A stretch of 64,000 bases of DNA from Skermanella sp. TT6 (GCF_016653635.2 NZ_CP067421.1:372001-436000); one strand, 5' to 3'; positions 1 through 8,721 are shown, numbered from the stretch's first letter. Made by a program: numbers and translations. Notes: a model not told the origin generated them from the sequence alone.

Positions 1-454
1 GATAGATGTCCAGGACCGAGTCGTAGCCCCATGCGGCATCGCCGGCCTCGGACGCGAAGAAATCCCAGTCGTTGCGATGGCCCCGCGCCCATACCATCAC
101 GTTCACGCTCGAGCCTCCGCCCAGGCCCCTGCCCATCGCCATGGACAGGGCGCGGCCGTGAAGATGCGGGTTGGGTTCGGCTTGGAAGCCCCAGTCGCGC
201 TCGCTTCCCAGGTTGGTCGGCCACAGGGCGGGATCGAGCACCGAGTCGGCCTCGTCGCTTCCGCCGGCCTCGATCAGGAGAACCCGCACATCGGGATTCT
301 CGGCGAGACGGCGGGCGATCACCGAACCCGACGCACCCGCGCCGCAGACGATGAAATCATGGTCGGTATCCGGTTCGGCGGCGAACCGCGGCCGATGTTC
401 CTGCGCATGTCGGGTGTGCTCCGTGTCCTGGCTGGCAGGGTGATGGCTTGGCAT
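1..454 (-). CDS. GMC-family oxidoreductase, N-terminal part (runs off the left edge)
   Basis: This is the amino-terminal 151 residues of a glucose-methanol-choline family flavoprotein, a choline dehydrogenase-like enzyme that oxidises an alcohol group with FAD. The dinucleotide-binding motif GAGASGSVIARRLAE starts near residue 39, followed by the acidic end of the second strand (LLIEAGG) that binds the FAD ribose. The first GMC signature, GRGLGGGSSVNVMVWARG, follows near residues 112-129, and the protein continues to the window edge. The ATG at 454 is the first in-frame start, and about 30 non-conserved residues precede the FAD motif, so the true start could lie slightly downstream. The substrate cannot be read from this part. 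Confidence 0.85.
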   Translation of the reverse strand, partial: MPSHHPASQDTEHTRHAQEHRPRFAAEPDTDHDFIVCGAGASGSVIARRLAENPDVRVLLIEAGGSDEADSVLDPALWPTNLGSERDWGFQAEPNPHLHGRALSMAMGRGLGGGSSVNVMVWARGHRNDWDFFASEAGDAAWGYDSVLDIY

Positions 455-568
455 CGTTCTTTCCTTTCTAGCGGATGCTGGTCGAGAGCCGGCCGCACGG
501 CCGGAGCCCGGGCAAGAACCCAGGCCCGACCTGGAGGCCTGCCGTGCGGGGGGAGAGGACGCCGAGGA

Positions 569-1369
569 TCAGCGCGCCTTGCGCGGGCTTTCCGTCGCGG
601 CCTGGTCGATCACGTCGGCGACGACCTTGGGCTGGGTCATGAAGACCGCGTGGCTGGCCGGCACCTCGGTGACCTCGGCGCCGATGCGGTCTGCCATATG
701 GCGCAGCATGCGAAGGTCGAACGCCTTGTCGTCCGTCGCGATGACGGCCCAGCTCGGCCTGGAGCGCCATGCGGCCTGGGTCAGTTCGGTCTGGAAGGCC
801 GACAGGTTGATCGGCACCTGCGAGTCGCGCATGAAGGCCGCGTCCGCGTCGCTCGCGTCGGCGGCGAAGCCGATCTTGAAGTTCTCCGCCTTCATGACGC
901 CGAAGCCGTCGCCCTGCGTGTCGATGACGAATTCGGCGGGCGTGACGAAGCCTTCATATTGCTGTGCCGTCGTCTCGCCCGCGTCGGGCGAGAGGGCGGA
1001 GACATAGACGAGACCGGCGACCTTCGGATCGACGCCGGCTTCGGTGATGACAGTGCCGCCCCAGCTGTGGCCGACGAGGATCGCCGGGCCGTCCTGCCTG
1101 GCGAGCGCGCGCTTCGTCGCGGCGACGTCGTCGGCGAGCGAGGTCAGCGGGTTCTGGACGATCGTCACGCGATAGCCCCGCCGCGTCAGATCGTCATAGA
1201 CGCCGCGCCAGCCGGACCCGTCGGCGAAGGCGCCATGGACCAGCACGACGTTGCGAACCGCCTGCTCCCCGACACCCTGGGCGCCGTGGCCGGCCTGCTG
1301 GGCCTGGGCGGCGAACGGCAAGGCGGCCACCACGGCGGCGACGGCGGCGACGCGAAGACTGTTCATCAT
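569..1369 (-). CDS. Secreted alpha/beta hydrolase
   Basis: A 266-residue alpha/beta-hydrolase-fold protein, probably an esterase exported to the periplasm. Residues 1-23 look like a Sec signal peptide (a hydrophobic run ending AQA). The oxyanion motif LVHGAF lies at about 43-48. The nucleophile elbow GHSWGG is at 100-105 with Ser102, and candidate acid and base are Asp213/214 (ATDDK) and His240 (PASHAVF). The family resembles small EstC-type or salicylate-esterase-like hydrolases. It is 31 bases downstream of ohr on the same strand, so the two may be co-transcribed. Substrate unknown. Confidence 0.85.
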   Translation of the reverse strand: MMNSLRVAAVAAVVAALPFAAQAQQAGHGAQGVGEQAVRNVVLVHGAFADGSGWRGVYDDLTRRGYRVTIVQNPLTSLADDVAATKRALARQDGPAILVGHSWGGTVITEAGVDPKVAGLVYVSALSPDAGETTAQQYEGFVTPAEFVIDTQGDGFGVMKAENFKIGFAADASDADAAFMRDSQVPINLSAFQTELTQAAWRSRPSWAVIATDDKAFDLRMLRHMADRIGAEVTEVPASHAVFMTQPKVVADVIDQAATESPRKAR

Positions 1370-1400
1370 GGGAGAATTCCTTTCTTGAAGGATGGACGAT

Positions 1401-1826
1401 TCAAGCGGCCAGCGTCAGGCGAACATCCAGGCCGCCGCGCGTGGCATGCGAATAGGGGCAGACGACATGCGCCTGCTCGACCAGTTCCCGGGCGACGGCG
1501 GCATCGATCCCCGGCAGCGTGATCGTCAGCGCGACGTCGAGCCCGAAGCCCTGGCCATCGTCTCGCGGGCCGATGCCCACGGCGGCGGTGACGCGGCTTT
1601 CGTCGGCGATCTTCACCTTGCGCTTGCCGGCGACGAACTTGAGCGCGCCGAGGAAGCAGGCGGCATAGCCGGAAGCGAACAGCTGTTCGGGATTGGCGCC
1701 TTCGCCGCCGGCCCCGCCGAGTTCCTTGGGCGTGACGAGCGCGACGCTGAACGCGCCATCGGTGGTGGCGGCGTGGCCGGTGCGGCCACCGGTCGCCGTG
1801 GCTGCGGTACGATAGAGAATGTTCAT
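1401..1826 (-). CDS. ohr: Organic hydroperoxide resistance protein Ohr
   Basis: A 141-residue Ohr/OsmC-family thiol peroxidase that reduces organic hydroperoxides to alcohols in the cytoplasm. The two catalytic cysteines are visible: Cys57 in ASGYAACFLGAL and Cys123 in HVVCPYSHATRG. Glu47 of the NPEQLF motif is the conserved residue that holds the active-site arginine. Length matches the family. It is transcribed divergently from a MarR-type regulator of the OhrR class across about 140 bases, the classic arrangement in which OhrR represses ohr until its sensing cysteine is oxidised. Confidence 0.96.
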   Translation of the reverse strand: MNILYRTAATATGGRTGHAATTDGAFSVALVTPKELGGAGGEGANPEQLFASGYAACFLGALKFVAGKRKVKIADESRVTAAVGIGPRDDGQGFGLDVALTITLPGIDAAVARELVEQAHVVCPYSHATRGGLDVRLTLAA

Positions 1827-1840
1827 GGCCCGGGTCCTAT

Positions 1841-1925
1841 ATGCCGATAACTGTTATTGCGATAACATAGTGCTTAACACCCGGCCTCACCGTCGTCCAG
1901 TGAAAAATATCGCGATATTTATTTT
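1841..1925. promoter_or_regulatory. Divergent ohr/ohrR control region with candidate OhrR operators
   Basis: The gap between ohr and ohrR is AT-rich compared with its surroundings. It holds a perfect 16-base palindrome, AAATATCGCGATATTT, at 1905-1920, close to ohrR. Nearer ohr there is an interrupted dyad ATAAC-t-GTTAT at 1847-1857, followed by a repeated CGATAAC. AT-rich dyads of this kind are typical MarR-family operators; assigning them to OhrR is an inference from position. Confidence 0.6.
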
Positions 1926-1965
1926 CGCGATGGTATATCCTATATAGCGGGTGAAGGAGCATGCC

Positions 1966-2436
1966 ATGACGAACGAAACCAACCGCCCGGTCCCCTTGGA
2001 CGACCAGCTCTGCTACGCCATCTACTCGGCGGGCATCGCGATCCAACGCGCCTACAAACCCCTGCTCGACGCGCTCGGATTGACCTATCCGCAGTATCTC
2101 GTGCTCAACGTCCTGTGGCGCGAGGACGGGCAGACGGTCGGGCGCATCGCCGAGCAGCTCGCGCTCGAATCGAGCACGCTCACGCCGCTGCTGAAACGGC
2201 TGGAGGCGGCCGGCCTGATCCGACGGACGCGGAATCCGGAGAACGAGCGGCAGGTAGTCATCGCGCTGACAGACCAGGGGCGCGCCCTGGAGAATAGGGC
2301 CGGATGCCTCGGGGAAACCCTGCTCGAGGCGTCCGGCCAATCCCCTTCGGAACTGGGAGAGCTTAATGTGAAGGTCAGGCAGCTGCGGGATGAGATCTAC
2401 AGCCGCATCGGGCGCTGGAGCCTCGACCGTACCTGA
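1966..2436 (+). CDS. ohrR: MarR-family peroxide-sensing regulator OhrR
   Basis: A 156-residue winged-helix repressor of the MarR family. The single reactive cysteine typical of OhrR is Cys16 in DDQLCYAIYSA. The wing and recognition helix follow, with VGRIAEQLALESSTLTPLLKRLE spanning about residues 60-82. The ATG at 1966 is preferred over the GTG at 1951, because AAGGAG at 1953-1958 lies seven bases before it and would be coding if the earlier start were used. It is divergent from ohr and expected to repress it until an organic hydroperoxide oxidises Cys16. Confidence 0.93.
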   Translation: MTNETNRPVPLDDQLCYAIYSAGIAIQRAYKPLLDALGLTYPQYLVLNVLWREDGQTVGRIAEQLALESSTLTPLLKRLEAAGLIRRTRNPENERQVVIALTDQGRALENRAGCLGETLLEASGQSPSELGELNVKVRQLRDEIYSRIGRWSLDRT

Positions 2437-2646
2437 GACCGGTGCGCAGTCGTTACGCGATCGAAGGGGAAGCGGCGTGCGCCTCGGGCGCGGCCAACCC
2501 CGATGCCGGTCAGGGCTTGCGTGACCCTTCTCTTTGTTTCACCTGAAACCCGATTGCCCCGGGTTCGAGGCATCCGCGAAACCTGGCTCCGCGATGATCC
2601 TGGAGCGTCCCTTCCGCCGGACACGCTCATCGTCAGGAAGAACCAG

Positions 2647-3057
2647 ATGAATACCACGGACCATATTGTTGAAGTATCAACCTCTCATGGCAAGATTGTC
2701 GCCGAGGACAACGAGCGGGATGCACCCATTCTTGTCCTGATTCACGGCAACTCTTCTTGCCGACGGGTCTTCGATCGTCAGTCCGAAAGTCAACTGGGCA
2801 GGACCTATCGGCTCACCACGTTCGATCTACCCGGTCACGGCAAATCCGACGACGCGATCGAACCGGAACGTACCTAAACCAGACCCGGACTTGCCGACGC
2901 GGTCGTCGAGATGCTCGGAAAGTTCGGCGGGAGGCAAGGGCTCATCCTTACCGGGACGCCCCCTGTCAGAAGCGGTGGCATGGTCGAGGGCTTCAGGCGT
3001 CCTCCCCATGCGGGGCTGGCCGCCCGTCAGGATCTGTCCGCCGCCGACCGAGCTTCA
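2647..3057 (+). pseudogene. Broken alpha/beta hydrolase (amino-terminal half only)
   Basis: The reading frame from ATG 2647 encodes a recognisable hydrolase start (ILVLIHGNSSCRRVF, then FDLPGHGKSDDA) but stops at 2877. Hydrolase-like sequence continues after the stop in another frame: LADAVVEMLGKFG, then ILTGTPP at about 2944 and AARQDLSAAD at about 3025. The nucleophile-elbow segment between these pieces is missing. The similarity ends near 3057, where it abuts, head to head, a fragment of a type VI secretion gene on the other strand. Non-functional remnant with at least one stop or frameshift and a deletion. Confidence 0.7.
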
Positions 3058-3177
3058 GTTGGACGCGCGCGGCCAGGAAGGCGAAGCCTTCGAGCAGGCG
3101 TTCGACGCGAACTCGCCTCCCATTTCCCGGATGTGGTGAAGCTCCTGTTTGTAGAAGCGCAGGAAGGTCTCGTCCAT
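3040..3177 (-). pseudogene. tssF: Remnant of type VI secretion baseplate gene tssF
   Basis: The minus strand from ATG 3177 gives MDETFLRFYKQELHHIREMG, the typical start of TssF (VasA/ImpG), a baseplate component. The frame then fails, but the next conserved block of TssF, VERLLEGFAFLAARVQLKL, is present in another frame at about 3112-3050. About 25-30 residues that normally separate the two blocks are gone and everything after LKL is lost. It sits one base after the stop of a tssE remnant, the normal order in T6SS operons. Confidence 0.75.
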
Positions 3178-3521
3178 CTACTCCCCCTCGGCAGATTGCT
3201 CGGCTATCCTGATGGTGTAGCGATCCCGGTCCACTTCCGTCCAAAGCCTCAAGCGAAGCGGCACCGGCTGCACCCACAGATCGGCTTCGATGATGAAGAC
3301 CAGCGTGGTGTCGCTGGAGCCGGTCGGAAGCAGCTTGACCTGGACGCCGCTCATCAGGCGGGGTTCGGAATCCGTCAGCGCTTCCCGGATCGCCCGCTCG
3401 AAGTCGCTGCGGCCGTGGTGCCGCCGCCCTGCCCGGCCATCGGCCGCACGCCGTAGTTCAAGACACTCGAGCGGTCCAGGAGGGAGGGCTGGACGAGATC
3501 GCGATAGCTGGCCTTGGACAT
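3178..3521 (-). pseudogene. tssE: Remnant of type VI secretion gene tssE (gp25-like)
   Basis: From ATG 3521 the minus strand reads MSKASYRDLVQPSLLDR, a typical TssE start, then jumps directly to SSVLNYGVRPMAGQGG, so roughly 50 family residues are missing. The frame then shifts and the gp25/TssE carboxy-terminal part is intact to the stop at 3178: SDFERAIREALTDSEPRLMSGVQVKLL, ending in a VQPVPLRLRLWTEVD strand region. The gene therefore carries an internal deletion plus a frameshift. No other T6SS gene is in the window. Confidence 0.75.
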
Positions 3522-3566
3522 AGGAGATCACCGGAGCAGGAGGGGGAATTTGGATCGGCGCAGCCG

Positions 3567-4472
3567 TCAGGCCACCTTGCCATTAGAGCCGTGCCCGATC
3601 AGGTCGATCCGCCCGAGACAGCCGATCAGATCCGTTGCGCCCATGGCGCAACGCTGGGACTTGGCCGGCTTCGGCAGGGCGCGCGTCGCATGACGCGCCA
3701 CTGAACACGGTTCCGCTTCCCTGCCCCTGACTATTCGCGATCCGGGGCGACGCACTCCTTGCAGCCCGGGCAGGGTCGTGGCCAGCCAGGCCTGGGTGAA
3801 CAGCGGCGCCATCTCGCCGAGGATGGCCGCCTCCATCGGGTACTGGTCTAGGTCCCCGATCGGAACACCCGCCCGCTTGGCCTGTCGCTTCACGCTGCGG
3901 GTGAAGCTTTTCCGGACCTCGGCGAACTCGTCGAGCAGGGCGCCGCTCTCCTCGAACGACAGCGGCAGGACACCGGCGGCCATGTGAACCTCGGTGCCGA
4001 TCGGCAGCATCCGCGCGGCGAGGCGGTCCCATCGGGCGAGGCTTTGGGACGCCAGCTTGTCCCGGACCTGGACGGGATCGCCGCCCCGGATCAGGTCCCT
4101 GGCCATGAAGTGGCGGCCCGGGGTGGTGTCCACCACGTCGTACAGGCTCATGACCGAGCGGCGCAGCGCGTCCAGGTAGCGCCGGCCCGGCACCGGCTCC
4201 TTCCAGCCGCGCCGCTTGAGATAATCATCGACGATGTTGTGGTCGTCGGGCTCGAAGTCGGAGGTCAGGAAATCCTCGAAGGCGCAGCCGATCAGCTGGG
4301 CGTAGGCTGCGGGTCCGAGCAGGTCGGGCAACTCGGCCGGATCGAGGTCGAACGCCTCGCATGCCGGCCCGAGGTGGTCGGCAATGACGGTACCGAGCCG
4401 GCCGCGCCATTCCTCGCGCTGCGCCCACTTCATCACGGCGGCGATCGCCTTGTCTTGTGCGGAAGCCTGCAT
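3567..4472 (-). CDS. Uncharacterised protein, probably truncated, with a repeat-derived tail
   Basis: 301 codons with no recognised domain. The first 235 or so residues look like an ordinary soluble protein (acidic, Leu-rich helices; LDQYPMEAAILGEMAPLFTQAWL near residues 208-230). The last 65 residues change character, becoming Arg- and Pro-rich. They are translated through a dispersed repeat that is also present at 43.5 kb (palindrome at 3633-3653). This suggests that the original carboxy-terminus was lost and replaced by repeat sequence. Start at ATG 4472 by default. No operon partner: the MFS gene ends 155 bases upstream on the same strand. Confidence 0.55.
   Translation of the reverse strand: MQASAQDKAIAAVMKWAQREEWRGRLGTVIADHLGPACEAFDLDPAELPDLLGPAAYAQLIGCAFEDFLTSDFEPDDHNIVDDYLKRRGWKEPVPGRRYLDALRRSVMSLYDVVDTTPGRHFMARDLIRGGDPVQVRDKLASQSLARWDRLAARMLPIGTEVHMAAGVLPLSFEESGALLDEFAEVRKSFTRSVKRQAKRAGVPIGDLDQYPMEAAILGEMAPLFTQAWLATTLPGLQGVRRPGSRIVRGREAEPCSVARHATRALPKPAKSQRCAMGATDLIGCLGRIDLIGHGSNGKVA
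3582..3653. repeat. Dispersed repeat copy with GTTGCGCC hairpin
   Basis: A block related to 43524-43593. Both copies carry TAGAGCCGTGCCCGA followed by CAGGTCGATCCG, about 20 bases of looser similarity, then the hairpin GTTGCGCC-nnn-GGCGCAAC (here 3634-3652). It lies inside the end of the preceding coding sequence. It resembles REP- or MITE-like intergenic repeats; no transposase of its own is evident. Confidence 0.6.
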
Positions 4473-4627
4473 GCCCCGTTCCTCCCTGTCTGCCCTGGGG
4501 GACGAACACTAGCCAGCCTGAAGCGGCCGGGTCTCCCGCGGGGACGTCGTGGAACGTGCGGATTATTGCGCCGATCTGACAACGACCCTGCGGCGACAGC
4601 CGGGCCCGTCCGGGACATGCCTGTCCG

Positions 4628-5830
4628 TCACGGGCATCTTCGGGCCATGAAGGCCAGCGCCCCTCCCAGCAAGGCCGCCACGGCCAATGCGATGAAGCCG
4701 GCGGCATACCCGCCGAACGCGTCATGGGCGAAGGAAAGGGTCGGAGGCCCGACGACGACGCCGAGGAACGTGAAGAACATCACCGCGCCGGTCGTGGCGC
4801 CGATCTGCGCGAAGTGGCTCCGTTTCGCGACTTCGGCCAGAAAGACGCCGTTCCAGCCCGCCGCCGTCAATCCGAGGATCGCGAAGATGGCCGTAACCAG
4901 GGAAATCGGCCACGCCGGGCCGATCGTGACCACCATGGCGCACGCCCCCGCCATGATCGCGGCCAGCAGGATCAGGACCAAGCTGGCATCCCCCGTCCGG
5001 TCGGCGACCGCGCCCCAGAGGATGCGCCCAAGGACGCCGGCGACCTGCGAGGCGGCGAGGATGGATCCGGCCGCGAGCAGCCCGATCCCGACCTCCTCGA
5101 CCAGGAGCACGACCATGAAGCTCATGACGCTGAGCTGGATCGCGGAGAAGCACAGGGATGCGCCGGCGAGCAACGACAGGCGCCGGCTGCCGGCGACGGC
5201 CCTGAGGCCTTCCAAGGGCATCCGCAGCACGGGACTGCCGGGTGCGCGGTCAACGTCCCAGCGGTCGCGCACGCGCTGGGCGACCAGGCACAGCCCGGCG
5301 GCGGCGGCGGCGCAGGCGATAAGGCCCGATTGCCAGCCGTAGGACACGGCCAGGAACGGCCCGAGCAGGCCGGCGGCCATTCCGCCCAGCGGCACGCCGG
5401 TCTGCTTGATCGAGAAGATCAGGTTGCGGCGCCGCTCGGGCGCATGACGCACGAGGAGGTGCGCCGCGGACGGGTTGGGCAGCCCATAGCCCGCCCCGAT
5501 GGCGAGCGAGCCCACCAGGAGGGTGCCGAGATGGGGCACGGTGATGGCGATGCATCCCAGTGCCGTGCAGGCCATGCTGATCTGGCTGGTCCGGCAGGCA
5601 CCGTAGCGGCGGACGAGGCCGCCTGCCACGAGCGACGACCCCATGGCCGCGACGTAGAGCGCCCCGATCTGGTAGCCGATCATGCTCGCGGGGACTCCGA
5701 GGACGCGGGCGATCTCCGGGGCGATGGCGGGGACCAGGAGCACCGCCATCGAGGCTATCGTCTGCACCGCCGTCGTCTCGGCCACGACGCCGAACAGGTC
5801 CACGGCCGGGGCGCCGTTCCGGACGGTCAA
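4628..5830 (-). CDS. Major facilitator superfamily transporter
   Basis: A 400-residue inner-membrane protein with about twelve hydrophobic segments in two six-helix halves, typical of MFS carriers. The short motif GGLVRRYG between helices 2 and 3 resembles the family motif A. The start is read as TTG 5830, whose TTGA overlaps the stop of tctA, with GAAGAG just upstream; other early starts are possible. It is the last gene of an apparent tctC-tctB-tctA-MFS transcript, so it may take up the same or a related organic acid, or export a product. Substrate unknown. Confidence 0.8.
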   Translation of the reverse strand: MTVRNGAPAVDLFGVVAETTAVQTIASMAVLLVPAIAPEIARVLGVPASMIGYQIGALYVAAMGSSLVAGGLVRRYGACRTSQISMACTALGCIAITVPHLGTLLVGSLAIGAGYGLPNPSAAHLLVRHAPERRRNLIFSIKQTGVPLGGMAAGLLGPFLAVSYGWQSGLIACAAAAAGLCLVAQRVRDRWDVDRAPGSPVLRMPLEGLRAVAGSRRLSLLAGASLCFSAIQLSVMSFMVVLLVEEVGIGLLAAGSILAASQVAGVLGRILWGAVADRTGDASLVLILLAAIMAGACAMVVTIGPAWPISLVTAIFAILGLTAAGWNGVFLAEVAKRSHFAQIGATTGAVMFFTFLGVVVGPPTLSFAHDAFGGYAAGFIALAVAALLGGALAFMARRCP

Positions 5831-7317
5831 GACAGTCTCTTCCGGACGGCGAACCCGACGGCGATGGCGAGCATGACCGCCGTGACCCCATAAAGGGCCA
5901 GGGAGATCGGGCTCTGGAACAGGATCCCGACGTCGCCGTCGCTGATGCTGAGCGCCCGCCGGAAACTGTTCTCCATGTCGGCCCCCAGCAGAAGGCCGAG
6001 CACGATCGGCACCAGGGAGATGTCGAGCTTGCGCAGCGCGAAGCCCAGGAGGCCGAAGCCGATCATGACCATCAGGTCGAAGCTGCTGTGGCTGATCGAA
6101 TACACGCCGACGAAGCTGACCATCACGACGAGCGGCATGAGCACCCATGTCGGCAGCAGGAGCATCCGGGTGAACATCCCGACCAAGGGCAGATTGAGTG
6201 CGAGAAGCACGACGTTCGCCACGTACAGCGCGGCGATCAGGCCCCACACAATGTCGGGCTGACGCTCGAACAGCAGCGGGCCGGGCGTGATGTTGAGCGA
6301 GATCAGCAGGGCCAGCATGACGGCCGTGGTGCCGCTGCCGGGGACCCCCAGCGTCAGCATCGGGATCAGCGCGCCGCCGGCCGCCGCGTTGTTGCCGGCC
6401 TCCGGCGCCGCGACCCCGCGCGGGTCTCCCTTGCCGAACGTCCCGTCCTTGTCCGAGACGCGCTTCTCGGCGATGTAGGAGAGGAAGGCGCCCAGCGAAG
6501 CCCCGGCCCCGGGCAGGACGCCGGCCACGAAGCCGATCAGCGAGCCGCGCGTCATCGAGCCCAGGCTGATCCGGATGTCGTTCAACCTGGGGAGCACCCG
6601 GCCCACCCGGGGCATCTCGGCGTTGGGTTCGTGGGAGGTTTCCAGGAAGATCAGGACCTCGCTGATGGCGAACAGGCCGACGATCGCCACGATCGGATCG
6701 AAGCCGTCGTAGAGTTCGAACTGGCCGAGCGTGAATCGCTGGACGCCGCTGGCGGGGTCGAGGCCCACGGTCGCCAGGAGCAGCCCGAGGAAGGCGGCGA
6801 TCAGCGTCTTGGCCGGGTTGGCGCCGGTTATGCCGCCGATCGTCGCGAACGCCATCACGTAGAGCGCGAAATATTCGGTGGGGCCGAAATGGATGGCGGC
6901 ACCGGCAAGCAGCGGCGAGAACAGCGTCAGCCCGATCGTCGCCAGCGTGGCGCCGACGAACGAGGCGACGGCCGATATGGCAAGGGCCTCGGAGGCCCTC
7001 CCGGACTTGGCCATGGGATAGCCGTCCAGGGTCGTCATGATCGCCGGTTCGTCGCCCGGGATGTTGAGCATGATGCTCGATATGCGGCCGCCGTACATGC
7101 ACCCGTAGTAGACGCACGACAGCAGGATCATCGACGAGGCCGGGTCGAGCTGCAGCGAGAAGGCCAGCGGGATCAGGATGGCGACGCCGTTGACCGGGCC
7201 GATACCCGGCAGGGCGCCGATGATGGTCCCGATGAAGCAGCCGAATATGGCCAGCCCGAGGTTGCCCGGGGTCAGCGCTACCGCGAACCCGTCGAGCAGA
7301 GACGTCATGATGTCCAT
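5827..7317 (-). CDS. tctA: Tripartite tricarboxylate transporter, large permease TctA
   Basis: A 496-residue integral membrane permease of the TctA family, the large subunit of a binding-protein-dependent secondary carrier for carboxylates. Family marks include the early segment GALPGIGPVNGVAILIPLAF, LNIPGDEPAIMTTLDGYPMAK, the second half copy GVLPGAGASLGAFLSYIAEKR and LTLGVPGSGTTAVML. These reflect the duplicated structure of the family. ATG 7317 is four bases after the tctB stop. The operon order tctC, tctB, tctA is standard for these transporters. Confidence 0.95.
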   Translation of the reverse strand: MDIMTSLLDGFAVALTPGNLGLAIFGCFIGTIIGALPGIGPVNGVAILIPLAFSLQLDPASSMILLSCVYYGCMYGGRISSIMLNIPGDEPAIMTTLDGYPMAKSGRASEALAISAVASFVGATLATIGLTLFSPLLAGAAIHFGPTEYFALYVMAFATIGGITGANPAKTLIAAFLGLLLATVGLDPASGVQRFTLGQFELYDGFDPIVAIVGLFAISEVLIFLETSHEPNAEMPRVGRVLPRLNDIRISLGSMTRGSLIGFVAGVLPGAGASLGAFLSYIAEKRVSDKDGTFGKGDPRGVAAPEAGNNAAAGGALIPMLTLGVPGSGTTAVMLALLISLNITPGPLLFERQPDIVWGLIAALYVANVVLLALNLPLVGMFTRMLLLPTWVLMPLVVMVSFVGVYSISHSSFDLMVMIGFGLLGFALRKLDISLVPIVLGLLLGADMENSFRRALSISDGDVGILFQSPISLALYGVTAVMLAIAVGFAVRKRLS

Positions 7318-7321
7318 GGGG

Positions 7322-7753
7322 TTACCCGACGGTTTGGGGCCATAGCGGCAGCGGCAGGTCGAGGACCTGGTCGAAAAGCACGAACAGCACGAGGGACAGG
7401 GCGGCACCGGTCGCGAGGGCCGGCAGCCAGCGCGCGCCGAGCAGCCGCGCCAGGAAGGTCGCGCCGAGCAGGGTGGCCACCGGGAAGCCCAGCGTCTCCA
7501 GCAGCAGGGCGTATCCCCCCAGGACCGCGACCGCCAGGGCCTGGCGAAGCAGGGGCCGTCCGACGGCCCATCGCGGATCCGGATCCGGCCGCAGGATCAG
7601 GAACAGGCTGAGGATGCCGAGCGGCACCGCGACCAGGCGCGGGAAGGCCGCGGGGCCGACCGGGTCCGAAAACCCGGCCTCGAAGCTCCCCGCGGTCACG
7701 AAGGCCCACGCCGCCAGTGCCGCGAGCAGCAGTCCGGCGATGCGGTCGCTCAC
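7322..7753 (-). CDS. tctB: Tripartite tricarboxylate transporter, small permease TctB
   Basis: A 143-residue protein with four predicted membrane helices (near residues 5-25, 35-55, 75-95 and 110-135), the size and shape of the TctB subunit. The GTG start at 7753 overlaps the stop of tctC (GTGA), indicating translational coupling; upstream in-frame sequence is antisense-like and not conserved. It functions with TctA as the membrane part of the carrier. Confidence 0.9.
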   Translation of the reverse strand: MSDRIAGLLLAALAAWAFVTAGSFEAGFSDPVGPAAFPRLVAVPLGILSLFLILRPDPDPRWAVGRPLLRQALAVAVLGGYALLLETLGFPVATLLGATFLARLLGARWLPALATGAALSLVLFVLFDQVLDLPLPLWPQTVG

Positions 7754-8721
7754 CTGATGATCCCGATCGCCTTGGAAATATCCCGCATGTCGGCGACCTG
7801 CTCGTTCACGAAGGCCTGGAACTCCTCGCCGCCGCGCCAGATCGGCACGAGGCCCTTGGACGTGGCGGTCTCCTTCCACTCCTTGGACTCGTAAAGGTTC
7901 CTGAGGATGTCGACCCAGCCCCGGTACGCCTCGTCGGACACCTCGCCGCCGGTGTAGAAGCCGCGCCAGTTATAGCCGGTCACGTCGACTCCCTGTTCCT
8001 TGGCGGTCGGCGCATCCGGGAAGGCGGGGATCCGCTCGTCGGAGAGCGCCGCGAGGATGCGGACGTCGCCGGACTCGACGAAGCCTGCCACCTCCCCGAG
8101 ATCGGTGACGACGGTGCCGACATGCCCGCCGAGCATCTGGGTCACGGCGGGCCCGCCGCCGTCGAACTGGACCCAGCGGATCTTCCGCAGGTCGGCGCTG
8201 GTCACGCCGGTCTCCTGCGCGAGCATCAGGAGGCGGATATGGTCCCAGCCGCCGATGCCCGAAGATCCGGCGGCCACCACCGAGCCCGGATCCGACTTCA
8301 GCGAGGCGAGCAGCTGGCCGAGGTCCCGGATCGGGGAGTCCTTGGGAACCAGGACGACCCCGACATCGGTGCCCAGCATGCCGATCCAGCGCATGACGTC
8401 GGTGTCGGCCGGGTATTTCCCCTGGGCGATCTGCGTGACGCCGACCGTGCTGGTGGCGACGATCAGGTTCTCCGCGCCGGGCCGCTTGGAAGCGACGTTG
8501 GCATAGGCGACGGCGCCGACGCCGCCCGCCATGTTGGTGACCTGCACCGGCCCGGGCACGAGGTTCTGGTCATAGAGCAGCTTGCCCACGGTGCGGCAGG
8601 TGAAGTCCCAGCCGCCTCCGGGATCGGCCGGAGCGATGCATTCGACGTTCGCCGGCGTGAAGGCGCTCAGCGAAACGATCAGGGCGGTACCGCCGACGAT
8701 GCGTTTCAGGGCCGTTATCAT
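7750..8721 (-). CDS. tctC: Tripartite tricarboxylate transporter substrate-binding protein TctC
   Basis: A 323-residue periplasmic binding protein of the TctC/Bug family. A signal-peptide-like run covers residues 1-22 (VGGTALIVSLSAFTPA). Family features follow: IAPADPGGGWDFTCRTVGKLL near 29, GGVGAVAYANV near 65 and YPADTDVMRWIGML. ATG 8721 is preceded by GAGAGGAACG. It delivers an organic acid to TctA/TctB. Such proteins have carboxylate ligands in general; the particular one cannot be inferred. The GntR/FCD gene lies 70 bases upstream on the same strand. Confidence 0.94.
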   Translation of the reverse strand: MITALKRIVGGTALIVSLSAFTPANVECIAPADPGGGWDFTCRTVGKLLYDQNLVPGPVQVTNMAGGVGAVAYANVASKRPGAENLIVATSTVGVTQIAQGKYPADTDVMRWIGMLGTDVGVVLVPKDSPIRDLGQLLASLKSDPGSVVAAGSSGIGGWDHIRLLMLAQETGVTSADLRKIRWVQFDGGGPAVTQMLGGHVGTVVTDLGEVAGFVESGDVRILAALSDERIPAFPDAPTAKEQGVDVTGYNWRGFYTGGEVSDEAYRGWVDILRNLYESKEWKETATSKGLVPIWRGGEEFQAFVNEQVADMRDISKAIGIIR

